Assembly: GCA_020853975.1 (NCBI GenBank)
Contig: JADYXW010000019.1
Location: 1 to 62,040, forward strand
DNA from: Phycisphaerales bacterium
GTDB taxonomy: Bacteria > Planctomycetota > Phycisphaerae > Phycisphaerales > UBA1924
Direction of reading: 5' to 3'
Length of the DNA stretch: 62,040 nucleotides
Part shown: one piece after another, positions 15,943 through 24,388 of the stretch
Layout of the letters: each line of letters opens with the position of its first letter
How positions within the stretch are numbered: the stretch's first letter is position 1
The notes under the pieces: model-generated
Told to the model about the DNA's origin: nothing
What the model saw: the letters and a program-made list of their open reading frames with translations, nothing else
The model's database searches: none
Position numbers and translations under genes: made by a program

Positions 15943-17427
15943 TTAGCGGCGGTCGAGCTGCTGCTGCATGCGGATCTTCTCGATCCAGTTGTCGATGATC
16001 GCGAGGTCGGGCGTGCCGTCGCCGCCGATCGGAATGCCCAGGGGCGCGAGCTGGTAGGGGTCCAGCCCCTCGCCCCACTGGCGGAAGATGGCCTTGAGCG
16101 CCTCGAGCTTCTGGATCTGGGTGCTGCGGGCCCGGCGCCGGGCCTCCCAGTCGCCCTCGACGCGGACCTCGGCGTACTCGCGCCAGAGCTCCTGCACGCG
16201 GGCCATGGTGCGGTCAAGTCCCGTGCGCCAGTCGGTCATGTCACGCTCGGACCGCGTGCCCACGTCCACGCCCGCGCGATCGAGCCTCAGGGCCGCGAGC
16301 AGCTCGCTCTTGGTCTCGACGGTTCCCTTGCTGAAGCCGATGAGCTTGGCGTTCCGCTCGTTGAGGATCAGCACGTCGTTGCCGGTGTGCCTCGCGATCT
16401 GGTCGATGGTGTCGCGGTTGCCTTCCTTCGCGTCGTCGGTGAGCAGCTCCTCGCCCGGGTTGGTGGGCAGGCCCTCGAAGAGCACCGGGCGACCGTTCTC
16501 GAACTTGACCGAGCAGACGTACCAGTCCTGCGTCATCGCGCGGACCAGGTCCTCCGCGTAGGGGTAGCCGCTGAGGTGGGCCCAGCCCACGGCCCGCTTC
16601 AGCCGCAGCGAGATCTGCTTCTCCACCACGCGTTCGTGGCCCTTGAGCATCGTCGCGAGGTTGCCGATGCCGCCCACGCGGCCCTCGGGGTGGAAGTAGA
16701 CCTCCTTGCTCATCAGCGGGAAGAACGCGGCGCCGCCCATCGCCCGACGAACCCAGAAGACCACCCGAGGCGGCTCCATGCCGGCGTCGGTCGCCATGTC
16801 GGGCAGTTCCTTGCCGATCACGTCGAGGATCTCCTCGGCGCGGTGGAACTCATCGAACCTGGCCTCGATGTCGCGCTTCTCCTCCTTGGTCTCACTGCCG
16901 CCACGCTGCTCCCAGGTGTTCTCGAGCTCGAACACGATCACCTGCGCCCGCTGAGAGACCGCGTCCTTCATCGCCTTGCGGATCGGGGACTGCGAGATCC
17001 CCTGCCCGAAGACGCCCGTCAGCGTCACGTACGCGTAGCGCGTCTTGTCGCTCGCGGCCTCCACGGGCGGGTCCTCGGCGACCTTCACGTTCAGGCTGGC
17101 CGGGGCGGGGGTCGCCTGCTCCGGGGCCGCGCCGCCCGCAGGAGCCGCGGCCCCCCGCTTGATCTCCAGGATGTCCGTCTTGGGGTACTCGGTGGTGAAG
17201 GGCAGCCCGTTGTAGTCCGAGGTGAACTTGACCGCCGTCGCTGTCTCAGACTCGATCGTCCCCGTGAGCACCGTCCCCTTGCGGAGGATCAGCACGTCCG
17301 TGCCCTTCTTGCTCGCCGCCGTGGAGTTCTGAGCCGCTGCGGGCGCGGGCATCAGCATCAGCGGGACCATCGCGCCGGCAAGCAGACCGCTCAGCAGCCC
17401 GAGCACAGGAGAGTTGCGTCGCGTCAT
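15943..17427 (-). CDS. Secreted ClpP-fold paralogue, nucleophile lost (pseudo-protease)
   Basis: 494 residues with a signal peptide (about 1-33) and a small beta domain (GTDVLILRKGTVLTGTIESE). A ClpP-like core follows (about 140-270), beginning YAYVTLTGVFGQGIS. Aligned with its neighbour at 14618-15922, the segment RRAMGGAAFFPLMSKEVYF puts Gly231 where the neighbour has Ser194, so it should not cleave peptides by that route. The long C-terminal half is helical and charged. It is the first gene of the pair, preceded by a 190-base gap from the CCA-enzyme gene. The role may be scaffold or regulator for the active-looking partner. Confidence 0.7.
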   Translation of the reverse strand: MTRRNSPVLGLLSGLLAGAMVPLMLMPAPAAAQNSTAASKKGTDVLILRKGTVLTGTIESETATAVKFTSDYNGLPFTTEYPKTDILEIKRGAAAPAGGAAPEQATPAPASLNVKVAEDPPVEAASDKTRYAYVTLTGVFGQGISQSPIRKAMKDAVSQRAQVIVFELENTWEQRGGSETKEEKRDIEARFDEFHRAEEILDVIGKELPDMATDAGMEPPRVVFWVRRAMGGAAFFPLMSKEVYFHPEGRVGGIGNLATMLKGHERVVEKQISLRLKRAVGWAHLSGYPYAEDLVRAMTQDWYVCSVKFENGRPVLFEGLPTNPGEELLTDDAKEGNRDTIDQIARHTGNDVLILNERNAKLIGFSKGTVETKSELLAALRLDRAGVDVGTRSERDMTDWRTGLDRTMARVQELWREYAEVRVEGDWEARRRARSTQIQKLEALKAIFRQWGEGLDPYQLAPLGIPIGGDGTPDLAIIDNWIEKIRMQQQLDRR

Positions 17428-17616
17428 CGTGTCACTCCTTCGAACCGGGCCAGAGGCCCATAGACCGCGCCTTCCGATCGGCCCGACCTGAGCAGGCCCG
17501 GCTTCCAAGCAACTTCGTTCGCCCCCAAGGCGGCTCCGCCTTCGAGAACCCCGGCCCGGAGGCATTCCCACCCGGACCGGGCCAAAGGATACGGCATCCG
17601 GGCCTGCCCGGGCGTC

Positions 17617-18891
17617 TCAGCCTTTGACCCCCAACCCCGCCGCCAGTTCCAACGCCTCCGCCCTCGTTCGGATTTTTTCCTCCAGCTGGGCGTCGTACAC
17701 CCGGTCGAGCACATCCTTGAACCGGGGCCCAGGCTGCCAGCCGGCCGCGACGAGGTCGTCCCCTCCAAGGAGTGGCACCGGGGCGAGGCCGCTTGGCGTC
17801 GCCGCGAGCCTGTCACGGTCGTTCGCGACACCCGCCGAGAGTTCAGGCGTGCGCACGCCGATCAGCAACCTCGCCCACTCGAACCAGGGTCCCGCGGCTA
17901 GCCGCTTCCTGCCCGCGACCGATAACCCGGGCCACGCCCCGCGGATCGTCCCCGCTCCCTTCAGGACTGCTCCCAAGCCGTCCCGGTCGTGGTTGCTGAG
18001 GCACAAAGACCGCCGCCAAGCCCCCGGCCACTCCGCCTCCCCGTCGGGCAGGCCCAGGTCCAAGCCCCACGCCGCCAAGGTCGCGGGGTAGGGGGCCTCC
18101 CCCGGGAGGCTGGCGAGGTGATCCCAGCTCACCGCCGCCCGCTGGTCAAGCCCCAGCACCGGAGCGAGCAACCCAAGCGCCGCCAGACTCTTGGCACACG
18201 CCGCCCGCGACGGGTGCGTCATCATCCGGTGCACTTCTTCCCCGATGCGTTCGCGGCTGACCCCGCGCAGCGCGGCGGCGTCTCTCGAGATAGCCAGCGC
18301 TGTCTGCGCTTCGATCTGAAACCCGAGCTTTGACGCCAGCCTCACAGCCCGAAGTGCGCGCAGGTGATCCTCCGCGAGCCGCTGGGCCGCGTCGCCCACC
18401 GCACGCAGCACCCCCGCCCGCAGGTCCGCGACGCCGCCCACCAGGTCGATCACGCACCCGCTCAGGGGCCTTCGGGGAAGGTCCCCGGGATTCGAGGCCA
18501 CATCCCCGAACGGATCGAGGAACAGCGCGTTCACCGTGAAGTCACGGCGCCTCGCGTCCTCCTGAGGCGTGCTGAAGGTCACCGAGTCCGGCCGGCGGCT
18601 GTCGGTGTACGTCCCGTCGCTGCGGAACGTCGCCACCTCCACCACCTCGCCTCTCCCCTGCACGATCACCACGCCAAAGCACTTCCCGACTTCGCTGGAC
18701 CGGGGAAAGAGCCCCCGCACACGGTCGGGCGTGGCGTCCGTCGCTACGTCGTAGTCGCTTGGCGGGAGCCCGAGCAACTCGTCACGCACGCATCCGCCCG
18801 CGAAATACGCCACGTGCCCGCGGCCTCGCAGGCACGAGACGATCTCCGAAGCCAGAGTCCGGGCGGGTGAGTCCCCCGCGGGATGAGCCAT
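17617..18891 (-). CDS. cca: CCA tRNA nucleotidyltransferase / poly(A) polymerase family
   Basis: 424 residues of the class II nucleotidyltransferase family. GGCVRDELLG and SDYDVATDA give the catalytic Asp pair. RRRDFTVNALF and the RAVRLASKLGF region form the head and neck. The C-terminal part is helical and family-variable. The enzyme adds or repairs the tRNA 3' CCA, which the tRNA-Ala gene in this window does not encode. A poly(A) polymerase role cannot be excluded from sequence. It stands alone between the ClpP-fold pair and the ECF sigma pair, on the same strand as both. Confidence 0.92.
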   Translation of the reverse strand: MAHPAGDSPARTLASEIVSCLRGRGHVAYFAGGCVRDELLGLPPSDYDVATDATPDRVRGLFPRSSEVGKCFGVVIVQGRGEVVEVATFRSDGTYTDSRRPDSVTFSTPQEDARRRDFTVNALFLDPFGDVASNPGDLPRRPLSGCVIDLVGGVADLRAGVLRAVGDAAQRLAEDHLRALRAVRLASKLGFQIEAQTALAISRDAAALRGVSRERIGEEVHRMMTHPSRAACAKSLAALGLLAPVLGLDQRAAVSWDHLASLPGEAPYPATLAAWGLDLGLPDGEAEWPGAWRRSLCLSNHDRDGLGAVLKGAGTIRGAWPGLSVAGRKRLAAGPWFEWARLLIGVRTPELSAGVANDRDRLAATPSGLAPVPLLGGDDLVAAGWQPGPRFKDVLDRVYDAQLEEKIRTRAEALELAAGLGVKG

Positions 18892-18927
18892 GTTCCATCG
18901 TAGTGGGTGGCCCCGCGGGCCGACGAT

Positions 18928-19551
18928 TCAATGCCGGATGGCCTCTGCGACGACGCGCACACCCGTGGGCACACAGCCCACGGCACCCGCGCCATAGCAG
19001 CTTGCTTCCTCGCCGCAGGTCTCGGTGCCGCCCGCCATGCACGAGGCGAGCGCCCGGGCCGCTTCTCGCGTCGGAGGTAGTTGCTCGCGCGGGCCCTGCA
19101 GCCCAACGACGAAGACCGTGCCCTGCCGCTGAGGCGCGCAGGAGTCCTTGAGAGCCGCTGCGAGCAGTTCCGATGGTCTCACGTCGCTCATGTTGCGTTC
19201 GCCGAAAGACGCCTCCCGCCACACAAAGCACTCGCACTGACCCTCGGGATCCTGGAAGAGCGCGAGGACCATCGAGGAATCCGCCCCGGTCGGGCCCGGC
19301 GTCGGAACCCCGTGGGTGGAGGCGCGGGGACCGGGCACAGGACCGGGAATCGGGGCCGGTGCGGGTGCCAGCCATACGACGAGCGTCAGACACGCCGCGA
19401 GAGCCACGCAGGCCGCGAGGCCGAGCAGTGTGCCAAGCCCCTGGGCGCGGGGCAAGTTCCGGGGCGTCTCCGCCGCGTGAGCGAGCTGGTCGTCCCATGC
19501 GCGGGCCTCATCCGCCATCCGCACCAAGTTGAGGAGCTGTTCGTCGCGCAT
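18928..19551 (-). CDS. Single-span membrane partner of an ECF sigma factor (unknown family)
   Basis: 207 residues. The N-terminal 40 residues are soluble, one hydrophobic helix follows (about 42-63, LGTLLGLAACVALAACLTLV), then a Pro-rich stalk and a periplasmic domain with several Cys (CECF, CAPQ, CMAGGTETCGEEASCYGAG). This layout fits an anti-sigma factor, but no zinc HxxxCxxC motif is present, so the role is inferred from position. It begins 18 bases after the sigma gene. The ATG at 19551 is favoured by AAGGAG ten bases upstream over the GTG at 19560. Confidence 0.65.
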   Translation of the reverse strand: MRDEQLLNLVRMADEARAWDDQLAHAAETPRNLPRAQGLGTLLGLAACVALAACLTLVVWLAPAPAPIPGPVPGPRASTHGVPTPGPTGADSSMVLALFQDPEGQCECFVWREASFGERNMSDVRPSELLAAALKDSCAPQRQGTVFVVGLQGPREQLPPTREAARALASCMAGGTETCGEEASCYGAGAVGCVPTGVRVVAEAIRH

Positions 19552-19569
19552 CGCGTGCACTCCTTCCGA

Positions 19570-20193
19570 CTATTGCCGCCCGCCCCCCGGGCGCTCGGCA
19601 GAATCGGACACGATCCCCTGCCTTGCCAGCACCCTTCTGAGGCGTTCAAAGGCCCCCCGACGTGCCTCGTGGGCACTGCTCGCCGCAACCCCAAGACGCT
19701 TCCCGAGCTCCCGGTCGCTGACCCCCTCGGCGCTGAGCCTGAGCACTGTGCGGTCCGTCTCAGAAAGCCCTCCCGGCTGTTCGAGGGCCGAACGGACGGC
19801 GTGGAGGGCCGCGGCCAGGTCCGACGCCTCCGCCGGCTCTGCATCCGCCGAGAGCGGCTCCCCGGCAGGCTCCGGCGCCGAAGAGTTGGCCCGGTCCCGC
19901 AAGTACCTGAGCCAGATGCGGTGCGCTATGGCGTAGAGGTATGTCGCGGGCGAACTTCGCTGAGGCTCGTACCTCCCCGCGGTCAACGCTTCCCACAGGG
20001 CGGCCCACGCCTGTTGGCTCAACTCCTCCGCCACGCCGAGGGACAGGCCCCGACGCGTGTAGAGCGATCGCACCGCGCCCGCGAGCCGGGCGTGCAGGTG
20101 GTCAAACGCCGCCCGGTCCGCGCGCGCGAGGCTGGCGCCCAGGCCCGTATCGGGCCTCGGGTCGCTGTCCGCTTGCTCGCCGCGAGAGGGCAT
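19570..20193 (-). CDS. ECF-type RNA polymerase sigma factor
   Basis: 207 residues. Sigma region 2 is visible as AFDHLHARLAGAVRSLYTRR, EELSQQAWAALWEAL and SPATYLYAIAHRIWLRYLRD. Region 4 is visible as LSETDRTVLRLSAEGVSDRE, LGKRLGVAASSAHEARR and FERLRRVL. These factors direct polymerase to small stress or envelope regulons. The ATG at 20193 is chosen; an upstream frame up to 20229 is possible. It is followed by a membrane protein that is the likely anti-sigma partner. Confidence 0.85.
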   Translation of the reverse strand: MPSRGEQADSDPRPDTGLGASLARADRAAFDHLHARLAGAVRSLYTRRGLSLGVAEELSQQAWAALWEALTAGRYEPQRSSPATYLYAIAHRIWLRYLRDRANSSAPEPAGEPLSADAEPAEASDLAAALHAVRSALEQPGGLSETDRTVLRLSAEGVSDRELGKRLGVAASSAHEARRGAFERLRRVLARQGIVSDSAERPGGGRQ

Positions 20194-20269
20194 CGTCACA
20201 CGATACCCGTGTTGCACGCACGGGATCACGCGCTCGGTGAATTCCGCCAGACGGAATCATCCGGAGCCC

Positions 20270-20467
20270 TCAGCACACGCCCCGGATGGCCCGCTCCAGC
20301 CGGCGGGTCTGCGCTTCCTGATGGTGCTGGTGTACCACGAGCACCGCGTGCAGCACGCCCGGCACCCAGAGACAGAGCGTCAGCACCAGGTTCAGCACCG
20401 CCTGCAGCGGCTTGCCGCACGACAGCACCGCGAGCGGCGGAAGAAGAATGGCGAGCAGGTATCGCAT
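20270..20467 (-). CDS. Pmp3/YqaE-type small membrane protein
   Basis: A 65-residue peptide with two hydrophobic helices (MRYLLAILLPPLAVLSCGKP and AVLNLVLTLCLWVPGVLHAV) and a charged tail. The pattern LAILLPPLAV...G...VLNLVLTLCLWVPGVLHA is typical of the Pmp3 family, which stabilises membrane potential and is often stress-induced. Start at the ATG at 20467. It lies about 50 bases after the alcohol dehydrogenase gene. Confidence 0.88.
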   Translation of the reverse strand: MRYLLAILLPPLAVLSCGKPLQAVLNLVLTLCLWVPGVLHAVLVVHQHHQEAQTRRLERAIRGVC

Positions 20468-20517
20468 GGCAGCCTCCCACGCGTTCTTCGGAACCAGCCC
20501 GCGCCGGTTCCGCCGCA

Positions 20518-21540
20518 CTAGCGCCTGGGCTCCTCAACCGAGAGCCTCACGCAACCGGGCTCTCTCGCGAGTTCGAACGCCCCCGCGGGATCGAACATGA
20601 CGCCCCGGCGGGTCACAAGCCCCGAGGTGTCGATCTGCCCGCGTGCCAGCGCGTCAAGTCCGTCCCGCACCGACCCTCGCCCGACACCCGCGACCTCGAC
20701 TTCTCCCGCCGAGATCGCCACCGCGTCCAGCAGCGGCGCGGTATCGGGCAGCGCCTGCCTCGGCACGCCGGGCGAGAGCGACGCGACGAGCACGCGGCCT
20801 CGGGGCCGGACGAGCCTCGTCGCCAACTCCACCCCGCGCGTGGTGCCGGAGCACTCGAAGACCACGTCCTGATCCTGCCTCCGGCCCACCTCGTCCGCGT
20901 GACGATGCTTCAGCCGCCAGCGGTCGCAGATCGAGAACCTCGCGGGCTCGAAACCCAGCACACGCACGGACGCGTTCAGCTTCGCGAACACCTGCACCGC
21001 GATCAGCGCCAGCGCGTTGTCGCCGATGATCGAGACGTAGGTCTTGCCCTCGATGCGCGTCGCCCGCGCCGCGTGCAGCGCCATGCCCGCAACGCCCGAC
21101 AGCAGCGCCGCGTCGTCGCCCAGCGACTTGGGAACCTCCACGAGGTTGGCCGCCGGAATGGAGAACCGCTCCGCCCAGCACCCGTCGCGGTCGTGCAGCC
21201 CCATCACGCGGCGGTCCGCGCAGTGCGCCGAGAGCCCCGCCCGGCACCGCTCGCACCCGCCGCACGACACCACGGGAGAACCGACGACCCGCTTGCCCAC
21301 CCAAGGCGCGCCCGCGCCGTCCGACGCCCGCTCCACCACGCCCACAAACTCGTGGCCCAGCACGCCCCGGAACTTCAGGCACAGCTCCGCGACCTGCAGG
21401 TCCGCCGGCGTCACGCCCACGCGCACCGGCCTCACGACGACCTCGCCCGCACTCGGCGCCGGCTCGGGCCGAGACTGCGTGACGACCGTCCGCCCGTCGT
21501 ACATCACCGCCCGCAGGGCGGCGACGGCGCGAGGCGACAT
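20518..21540 (-). CDS. Zinc-type alcohol dehydrogenase / MDR-family oxidoreductase
   Basis: 340 residues of the medium-chain dehydrogenase family. GHEFVGVV is the catalytic-site region, and the four structural-zinc Cys are in CGGCERCRAGLSAHC. The cofactor domain is unusual: IIGDNALALIAVQVFAKL stands where GxGxxG is expected, so the nucleotide fold is recognisable but divergent. The substrate is unknown. Start sites are ambiguous: the ATG at 21540 is used, while GGGGAGG is next to a GTG at 21561. The neighbours (Pmp3 peptide, HEAT lipoprotein) give no pathway hint. Confidence 0.82.
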   Translation of the reverse strand: MSPRAVAALRAVMYDGRTVVTQSRPEPAPSAGEVVVRPVRVGVTPADLQVAELCLKFRGVLGHEFVGVVERASDGAGAPWVGKRVVGSPVVSCGGCERCRAGLSAHCADRRVMGLHDRDGCWAERFSIPAANLVEVPKSLGDDAALLSGVAGMALHAARATRIEGKTYVSIIGDNALALIAVQVFAKLNASVRVLGFEPARFSICDRWRLKHRHADEVGRRQDQDVVFECSGTTRGVELATRLVRPRGRVLVASLSPGVPRQALPDTAPLLDAVAISAGEVEVAGVGRGSVRDGLDALARGQIDTSGLVTRRGVMFDPAGAFELAREPGCVRLSVEEPRR

Positions 21541-21593
21541 CACTGGCTGTGCGGTTCCCACACCTCCCCTATCGGGTTATTCCGGACCCCGAT

Positions 21594-22448
21594 TTACCGG
21601 CTTCCGCCGGCACCCACACCCGTTGAGGGGACGTACCTCGTCGGGTCCAGGCCCAACGGCACCGCCGAGGGTTCATGGGGGGGCGGGGGAATCAGCGGGA
21701 TGTACTCCCACCACTTCCGCTTGCGGTTGTACCCCTCGTACACGTACACGGAGCCAGCGTCGAACGGTCTCTCGCTCTTGCCGTACCACGCCTGCCAGGC
21801 GGAGCGTTCATACCCAAAGTCCTGGCCCGTGAGCGTTCTCAGGCTCGAGACGGTCGAGGCGTTCACCGCGAGGCTCTCGTCCGCGAGCGAGGCGATCAGC
21901 TTTTCCACGACCAGAGGCTCGGGATACTGGCCCAGCGCCCGCGCCGCCTCTAGCCTCACCGCCGGCTCGGCCTCCTTCGCCGGATCGATCGCCGCGATCA
22001 GGGGCTGCACAGCGACCGGGTTGTGCAGCCTTTGGAGCGCCCGCGCCGCCTCGGTCCGCACGCCCGTGTCGCTGTCGCCCAGCATCGCCGCAAGCCGCGG
22101 CACGTGGTCCGTCCGCCCGTGCAGGCCCAGCGCCCGCGCCGCCGCTGCACGCACCCCGGGGTCCTTGTCCGTCAGCAGGCTCTCGAAAAGCTCCACGTAC
22201 AGGGGCTCGCCCGCGAACGCCGCGTTCGACAGTAACTGCGCGCCTCTATACCTGCGCCCAGCGTCGTACTTGTCCAGCGCCATGTCCACCGCTTCCGCGG
22301 GGCTGGGCATCGCCGCGACAGAGTCCAGCACAGACGTCGCACCGGGCTTCAGGCCCAGCGGGTTGCCTGAGCAACCCCCCAGCACAACGCCGGCCAGCAT
22401 AAGGGCGGGGGCGGTCAGCAACGGGCACAGGCGGCGGGCATCGAGCAT
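21594..22448 (-). CDS. HEAT-repeat lipoprotein
   Basis: 284 residues. A lipoprotein signal ends at the lipobox LGGC (Cys near 26). About five HEAT repeats follow (about 90-210), for example DKDPGVRAAAARALGLHG, DSDTGVRTEAARALQRLH and AVRLEAARALGQYPEP. The tail has an aromatic stretch (RKRKWWEYIPLIPPPPHEP) that resembles a wall- or membrane-facing segment. HEAT repeats are protein-binding scaffolds; the partner is unknown. It is divergent from another lipoprotein gene with a 71-base gap. Confidence 0.8.
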   Translation of the reverse strand: MLDARRLCPLLTAPALMLAGVVLGGCSGNPLGLKPGATSVLDSVAAMPSPAEAVDMALDKYDAGRRYRGAQLLSNAAFAGEPLYVELFESLLTDKDPGVRAAAARALGLHGRTDHVPRLAAMLGDSDTGVRTEAARALQRLHNPVAVQPLIAAIDPAKEAEPAVRLEAARALGQYPEPLVVEKLIASLADESLAVNASTVSSLRTLTGQDFGYERSAWQAWYGKSERPFDAGSVYVYEGYNRKRKWWEYIPLIPPPPHEPSAVPLGLDPTRYVPSTGVGAGGSR

Positions 22449-22519
22449 GGCCTCAGTATATGAGTTTGGGGCCGGCCACACCCTGCCCGTCGGTCGCCCC
22501 TAGGCTCTTGTCCATTCCC

Positions 22520-23122
22520 ATGAAGACCCTGCTTGTCACTCTCGCGCTGCTTCCCCTGGCAGCCTGCTCCGTCGGCGGCTCCCGCTCCGCGTCGTCGGAA
22601 AACGACCGCCTCCGCCGCGAGGTGCTCGACCTCCACTCCCGTATCGAGTCCCTGGAGCGTGAGCGCGAGGAACTCCGCGTGAAGGCGGCGGGCCTTATCG
22701 CCTACCCCCCTGACCCCCTCGCCCCGGAATCCCTCGAGGCGCTCCCCTTGTGCACCTCTATCTCCATCAGCTCGCTCAGCGGACTCCGGGCCGTGGACTC
22801 GGGCAAGACCCTCGCCTTCATGTTCGAACCCCGCGATGGCAAGGACCGCTTTACGCAGGTCGTGGGCTCCGCCACCTTCTCCGCCGCCTTCCTCCCGGCC
22901 TCGGGCAACTCGGAGGCGGCGCCGGTCCGGACCGCCCGCCTCTCCCCCAAGGAGCTGCGCGACGCGTACCGCAGCGGCATCACAGGGACCTACTACGAGG
23001 TGCTGATACCAGCGCCACCCGGCTACACGCCCTCGGGCGGCTCGATCTCGCTGCGCATCGACCTCGCCGACGCGGTCACGGGCCGCACGATCACCGCCGA
23101 AAAGCTCATCCCGGGCCGCTAG
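22520..23122 (+). CDS. Coiled-coil lipoprotein of unknown function
   Basis: 200 residues. The lipobox is LAAC (Cys near 16). A coiled coil follows (about 28-60, ENDRLRREVLDLHSRIESLE and on), then a beta-rich C-terminal domain with no recognised family. The ATG at 22520 gives a proper signal peptide. It converges on serA with a three-base gap. Confidence 0.75.
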   Translation: MKTLLVTLALLPLAACSVGGSRSASSENDRLRREVLDLHSRIESLEREREELRVKAAGLIAYPPDPLAPESLEALPLCTSISISSLSGLRAVDSGKTLAFMFEPRDGKDRFTQVVGSATFSAAFLPASGNSEAAPVRTARLSPKELRDAYRSGITGTYYEVLIPAPPGYTPSGGSISLRIDLADAVTGRTITAEKLIPGR

Positions 23123-23125
23123 CGT

Positions 23126-24373
23126 TCACCAGAGCAGCCTGACGCGGATCGTCTCCGGCACGCTCCGCAGCGCCCGCAGCACCTTGGCCCCGTCGGTCGG
23201 GTCAACGTCGAGCACGACATAGCCCACGTCCTCGCTGGTGCGCAGGTACTCCGCCGAGATGTTCGCGCCAAGCCCCGCGATGAGCGAGTGCATGGTGCTC
23301 AGCACGCCCGGCACGTTCCGGTGGAAGTGCAGCACCCGGTGCGGGCGCTTCCCGGGCCCCGACGCGGGCTGCGACTGCTCGGGGAGCTCGACCTCCGGCA
23401 CGTTGACGGCGCCCGTGGTGCTCCCGACGTTCACGAAGCGAAGCAGCTTCTCGCTCACGTCAGCCGCGATGGCGGCCTGGGCCTCCGCGGTGCTCCCGCC
23501 CACGTGCGGCGTCAGGATCACGTTCGCCAAGCCCTGCAAGGGGGTCACGAACGCCTCGCTCTGCCCCGCGGGCTCGTCCGGAAAGACGTCCAGCGCCGCG
23601 CCGGCGAGGTGCCCGGACCGGATCGCCTCGGCCAGCGCCCTCACGTCCACCACGCTCCCCCGGGCGTTGTTGATGAGATACGCACCCGGCTTCATCCGCT
23701 TGACCTGGGCCGCGCCCATCAGCCCGCGCGTCTCCCGCGTCGCCGGCACGTGCAGGGTCACGACGTCCGACTCCTTCAGCAGGTCCGCGAGCGTCTTGCA
23801 GGCGCGGGCGTTGCCCAGCGCCATCTTCGGAACCACGTCGTGGAACACCACCCGCATCCCCATGGCCTCCGCGAGCACGCTCACCTGAGACCCGATGTGC
23901 CCGTAGCCCACGATCCCAAGCGTGCGCCCCCTCACCTCGTGCGCGCCCGCGGCGGACTTGTCCCACACGCCCCGGTGCATCTGCGCCGACTTGTCCGCCA
24001 GCCTCCGGTGCAGCGAGATCACCTCCGCGATCGTGAGTTCCGCGACGCTGCGCGTGTTGCTGAAGGGTGAGTTGAAGACCGGAATGCCCCGCCTCCTCGC
24101 GGCTCCCAGGTCCACCTGGTTGGTGCCGATGCAGAAACACCCAACCGCGAGCAGCCTCGGCGCCAGAGCCAGAAGGTCGCCCGTCAGCTCCGTCTTTGAC
24201 CGGATGCCCACCAGGTGCGCTTCCTTCAGCAGCCCGGAAAGAGCCGCGGGCTCCGGCGCGCCGCTCAGGGCTTCCACCGAATAGCCCTCGGCACGCAGCG
24301 CCGCCGCCGCGGACGGATGCACACCCTCGAGCAGCACGGCGCGGATCTTCGACTTTGGGTACGAGGTCGGCAT
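23126..24373 (-). CDS. serA: D-3-phosphoglycerate dehydrogenase
   Basis: 415 residues, the first enzyme of serine synthesis (3-phosphoglycerate to phosphohydroxypyruvate, NAD-linked). It has the NAD site GIVGYGHIGSQVSVLAE, the catalytic Arg in NNARGSVVD, the Glu in FPDEPAG, the His in LTPHVGGSTAEAQ, and a C-terminal ACT domain (about 345-415, HRNVPGVLSTMHSLIAGLGA). The length and ACT domain match the E. coli type, which is inhibited by serine. It is 15 bases upstream of uppP on the same strand. Confidence 0.95.
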   Translation of the reverse strand: MPTSYPKSKIRAVLLEGVHPSAAAALRAEGYSVEALSGAPEPAALSGLLKEAHLVGIRSKTELTGDLLALAPRLLAVGCFCIGTNQVDLGAARRRGIPVFNSPFSNTRSVAELTIAEVISLHRRLADKSAQMHRGVWDKSAAGAHEVRGRTLGIVGYGHIGSQVSVLAEAMGMRVVFHDVVPKMALGNARACKTLADLLKESDVVTLHVPATRETRGLMGAAQVKRMKPGAYLINNARGSVVDVRALAEAIRSGHLAGAALDVFPDEPAGQSEAFVTPLQGLANVILTPHVGGSTAEAQAAIAADVSEKLLRFVNVGSTTGAVNVPEVELPEQSQPASGPGKRPHRVLHFHRNVPGVLSTMHSLIAGLGANISAEYLRTSEDVGYVVLDVDPTDGAKVLRALRSVPETIRVRLLW

Positions 24374-24388
24374 TCGGTTACCGGGCCA

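Noticed and set aside
19081..22503. A 1140-residue open frame on the plus strand
   Set aside because: It runs opposite the ECF sigma pair, the Pmp3 peptide, the alcohol dehydrogenase and the HEAT lipoprotein, all of which have clear family motifs; its own product matches nothing.
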